Origin: Neocallimastix lanati (nom. inval.)
Taxonomy: Eukaryota > Neocallimastigomycota > Neocallimastigomycetes > Neocallimastigales > Neocallimastigaceae
Reading direction: 5' to 3'
NCBI GenBank assembly: GCA_016946835.1
Contig: JACVTC010000175.1
Coordinates: 210,001-250,000 of the forward strand
Length of the DNA: 40,000 bases
Every line of letters begins with the position of its first letter. Position 1 is the first letter of the stretch. The notes beneath the pieces were generated by a model that worked only from the letters and a program-made list of their open reading frames with translations, was not told the origin of the DNA and searched no databases. Positions 20,504-40,000 of the stretch are shown in pieces. The position numbers and the translations under genes were made by a program.

Positions 20504-21430
20504 ATGATAAATATGTCAGGAGAAAATTTATCGGAAGAACAATTATTATCAATAAGTTCAGAAAATAAGAATTTTAAAAATAAAGAAAATAAATTAGAAA
20601 ATATAATCGGGCCCAACCAAACAATATATTTTGCCTATTTTATGAATATTCTTTTATTTTTTACTTCAAATATAATTCTTTATATAGTTTTGAATTTAAT
20701 TATTATCATAGTTTATCCCTCTTTAATATTAAAAGCCATTTTTAAGCATTCAGATAAATATAAACTTAATAGCTACTATTTTAAGCATATTATATCAAAT
20801 AACCATGGATTAATTTTAAATATATGCTTTACTACTTTAAAAATATTAGGTTTACTCCTTTATTTATGTCTATTATTCAATGGTCTTGTGATTGAAATTA
20901 TAATACACTTATTTGTTATATTTTTCTTTTTAATAGTCAGTATATTTGTTCAAGGTATTTTATGGCCTATAATTGATTCAATAAAAGTTTTTATTCTTAT
21001 CAACAAAATCATTAAAGATTATTCTCATTCATTATTTAAAGATGATCAAACTCTTCCTCACAACAAAAATGATGATAACAACTGTATAAATGAAAATAAA
21101 AATGAAAATAGTCATTTAAATAATATAAATCTTTCGACTATTGAATCAAAAACTTCATTATATCAAAATGATAATTCCTTAAACTATTATTATTATCATT
21201 ACAAAATTAAATCTTTTATTCAATTTATATTTCAAGTATGGTATTTTCAATTGAAAAGTTCCATTATTTTTTGTGGTCGTTGGTGGAGAATCATTTTTTA
21301 TACTTCAAAAGATGTCATCTATTTAATTACGAAAAGATCATTTAAAATAAATCATGTCTATAAATATGAAGGTTTTAGATACTATTGGTGGCATAAACCT
21401 TCTGTTATAGAAAAACCTTTCATTAATTAA
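20504..21430 (+). CDS. Hypothetical multi-pass membrane protein, 308 aa
   Basis: Single open frame. The ATG at 20513 (MSGENLSEEQ) is an equally good start. Residues 1-40 are polar. Hydrophobic spans follow at about 41-79 (long enough for two helices), 102-129 and 129-157. Next come a polar Asn-rich loop (178-225) and a C-terminal part with aromatic clusters (FIFQVWYFQLKSS at 241-253, CGRWWRIIFY at 257-266, FRYYWWHKPS at 291-300). This suggests three or four membrane helices and an amphipathic aromatic tail. No transporter or enzyme motif is recognised. It lies about 165 bp after the BTB gene on the same strand, as a separate gene. Confidence 0.65.
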   Translation: MINMSGENLSEEQLLSISSENKNFKNKENKLENIIGPNQTIYFAYFMNILLFFTSNIILYIVLNLIIIIVYPSLILKAIFKHSDKYKLNSYYFKHIISNNHGLILNICFTTLKILGLLLYLCLLFNGLVIEIIIHLFVIFFFLIVSIFVQGILWPIIDSIKVFILINKIIKDYSHSLFKDDQTLPHNKNDDNNCINENKNENSHLNNINLSTIESKTSLYQNDNSLNYYYYHYKIKSFIQFIFQVWYFQLKSSIIFCGRWWRIIFYTSKDVIYLITKRSFKINHVYKYEGFRYYWWHKPSVIEKPFIN

Positions 21431-21696
21431 AAATAATTTATATTTATTGAATAAAAACTTAAATGTAATAAACATATTAATATTTCTAAATAGTTAATTA
21501 TTTTATAATATGTAATAGGTATAATAATTAATATTAATATTAATATGTATCAAAATAAAATTATAAAAACTAAAAATCATAGAAATCATATAATTTTTTT
21601 TTTCTTTAAATTCATATTATATATATTTTATTTTATAAAATAGAATATATTTATATAAGAAAAAAAAATATTAAAATAAATATTTAGTTATAAAAA

Positions 21697-21732
<36 letters not shown>

Positions 21733-24303
21733 CATAAATTTCAATACATTTAAAAATATTTTCTTATTATATAGAAATAAAAAAAAAATAAAAAATATAG
21801 TATGTATAACTTAAATTTTAAATTCAAAAGAGTAAATCAAAGATATATTAATGTTAATTTCATTTTACAATAAAATATGAAAATCTTATTTGTGAATATA
21901 GATATTAAGGTTATTAACGTCTTTTGTTAAAGTGTCAACAATACTTTAGATAAATTCTTTTTTATATAAGAATTGTCACCATTAAAATAAAAATTTATAT
22001 CAATTTAATTTAGTTTCATATTAAATTTTCTCCATTATCTATTGTTATTTTACTTTCTATTATTTTACTTTAATTGTAAATAAAAGAATTGATTGATTAT
22101 AATGTTAAATTACTATAGAATAGATATATTTCTTTTTTAATAAAAAAAAATTTTTTTTTATTTATGTTCATAGAAGTAAAGTATGTCTATATCTTATTTC
22201 ACCTTCAAATATTTTAACATGTATCATTTTATAGAAATCTTCAAAATTAGATTATTTTTTATAGTAGTACTATTCCATATAAAGTAAATATTTTTTTATT
22301 CGGTATTTTAATTATTAATAATAATTTTTTTATTTTTTACTATTTTACTATTTATTTTATTTTAATTAGTATTCTATTTTCTTAATAATTTAAAAAAGTA
22401 TTAAATAAAAATTTTATATATAAGTCTGTAAAAAAGTTAAATTTTCGGTTATATATAAATTTTTACATTAAAAAAAATATCAGAAACCGAAAATTTAACA
22501 ATAAATATAATAAATTTTTAATAATAAATTTGAAATAAAATAATATATATTAATTCATAAAAATATACTTTGAAAGTAAAAATAAAATTTAAAAATTATA
22601 ATATATTTATGAAAAAGAATATTACTTTATAATTTGTTTTTGATTTATTTTTATATATTATTTAAAAAAACAAACAAACAAAAAAAAATTGATATTAATC
22701 TATGGAATTTTGATGACTTAAAGAATGCTCTTTAAAAAGCTTATATAATAAAAAAGAATAAAATAAACATTTTTAATTTTTTTTATTCTTTTTTTATTTT
22801 ATTTTATTTTATTTTTTATATTTTTTGATTAAATTATTTAATAAAAAAAAAAAAAACTTTAAAAAAAAAAAAAAAAAAAAAGAATATTGTTTATTAAAGT
22901 TAAAGTTGACATTTAATTATAAACTTTAAAAAAATTAATTTATGGATAAATTATAGAGACACATCTTTTAATTTATTAGTATTTAAAAGATAATTCTGTG
23001 AATATATAATTATTTTAAATTGACAAATAAAGGAATATGATTATTTTATGATATTTTATGATCATGCTATATATATATAAAGTTGTATCATATTTAAAAT
23101 GAGTACAAATTTTTTTTAATATTATTTTACCAAAAATGTTTTTTTTAATTAAATATTATATCAAATAATAAATATTTATGTAATTATAGTACTATTTTCT
23201 TTTAGCATAATTATAATACTGTTATTAAAAAATAATATTAATAATAATATATAATAGTTAACATTACATGAGTTTATATTGAAAAAAAATATATCTATAT
23301 ATAATGTTTTACTTTTAATATAAAAAATTAAAGCTTTTATTGGAAGAAATAATTAAAAAAATTTTATTATAAACAAAAAACATATAAATATATTTGTAAA
23401 ATAAAAAAAAAAAAAAAATAATAAATAGTGATTAAATTTATTTTAATTAAAAATATTTAATGTAAATTGACAAGAAATAAGAGATAAATAAAATAAAACT
23501 TTTTATTTTTATTTTTATATTGGAATTGTTTTATTTCTAGTTTTAACTCAAATAAAAGTTAAAGTTTATACATAATAAAATTTAAAAATTTATATTTATT
23601 TTATTTTTTTTTTTTTTCTTTAAAAATAAAAAAAAATAATTAAATTAAATAATAATAAAAATGATATTTTCATATTTTTATAATATTTTTTAATATTTTG
23701 ATATTTCTTAAACTGAAATAAATATTAAAAAAAATTTTTTTTATAAAATAATTTTATTCATATAATAAATAATAAAATAAATAATAAAATAAATAATAAA
23801 ATAAAAAGAATAAGAATAAAAATAAAAATTCTCCCATACATCATTATTTTATGTATTATTTATAAAGAAATATTATTGGTTTAAATTAAAATATACTTAT
23901 TATTTATAAATAACTAATTAATTAAATAATAAAATAATAAATATATATACATATATTTATAAAAAAAAAAAAGTAAACATATATTTTATAATATTAAATT
24001 TAATATTTTTAATATATTTAATTTTATATTTTAAATTTAAATTGTTACTTTAAAGTTTTTTTTTTTTTTTTTTTTTATTTTATATTTTCATTATTTCGAA
24101 AAAATAAAACAAAATAATATTAAATAAATAAAAAAAAACAAAAAAACAAAAAAAAAAAAAAAAAGAAGAAAAAAAAGAGACAATTATAAATAATAAATAT
24201 TTAATTTAATTAAAATAGATATTTATAAAAATCAGAAAAAAAAATAATAAATGAATAAATGAACAAATAAATAATAATAATAATAATAAAAGTAAAAATA
24301 AAA
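21431..24303. other. Long intergenic region upstream of the giant LRR gene
   Basis: About 2.9 kb of A/T-rich DNA with poly-A/T tracts and an (AATAAATAAA)n-like stretch at 23765-23805. The only structured element noticed is the perfect inverted repeat at 22436-22499. No gene, tRNA or recognisable promoter was found. Confidence 0.6.
22436..22499. repeat. Perfect 15-bp inverted repeat, 34-nt spacer
   Basis: GTTAAATTTTCGGTT (22436-22450) and its exact reverse complement AACCGAAAATTTAAC (22485-22499) flank 34 nt. The CGG in the arms makes chance pairing in this A/T-rich context unlikely. It could be a miniature inverted-repeat insertion or an RNA/DNA structure element; no flanking duplication is clear. 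Confidence 0.7.

Positions 24304-40000
<15,697 letters not shown>

Overview
The window is eukaryotic DNA of extreme A+T content: long poly-A/T tracts, (AAT)n and (TTTTA)n microsatellites, short GT-AG introns, and coding regions visible mainly as islands of higher complexity. The gene content (leucine-rich-repeat proteins with plant-type cysteine caps, a hevein-type CBM18 chitin-binding domain, a long ankyrin-repeat protein, a BTB protein, FLYWCH/MULE and Ty3 element relics, and an apparently bacterial-type DNA glycosylase) fits an anaerobic gut fungus (Neocallimastigomycota, such as Neocallimastix, Piromyces or Anaeromyces). This placement is inference from gene families and base composition. 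No tRNA, rRNA, CRISPR or prokaryotic operon structure was seen.

Layout. 1-655: composite (TTTTA)n array. 862-1950: decayed FLYWCH/MULE transposase gene. 2688-3690: scrambled Ty3 retrotransposon pieces. 4174-7550 (minus): an 11-exon secreted LRR protein ending in a Thr/Lys repeat stalk and a CBM18 domain. 7551-10208: intergenic DNA with a MITE-like inverted-repeat element, a perfect hairpin and weak coding remnants. 10209-13127: intronless ankyrin protein of 972 aa with about 20 regular repeats. 15472-16128 (minus): HhH-GPD/4Fe-4S DNA glycosylase related to endonuclease III, a candidate bacterial acquisition. 17380-18792: two-exon unknown protein. 19040-20339: BTB protein gene with one apparent frameshift. 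20504-21430: unknown membrane protein. 21431-24303: intergenic.

24304 to beyond 40000 is the most striking feature: a single giant LRR gene, of which 68 exons and about 2,142 codons lie in the window. One LRR is carried per exon, and all 67 introns seen are phase 2. Reading the exons in order shows a second level of repetition. A cassette of ten position-specific LRR exons plus one long cysteine-rich hinge exon (C-terminal cap fused to N-terminal cap) is repeated about seven times head to tail, with one expanded copy (12 LRRs) and one contracted copy (4 LRRs). Because the introns are phase 2 and 56 of 67 begin GTAA, retaining almost any intron gives one Leu/Met codon and then an immediate in-frame TAA, so each truncation would end at a repeat boundary.

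The two LRR genes share the same exon logic (phase-2, one repeat per exon, signal peptide, N-cap) and probably belong to one family of secreted surface proteins. They would bind polysaccharide or other cells; the CBM18 domain of the smaller one points to chitin or the fungal wall. The other genes show no obvious functional link to each other.
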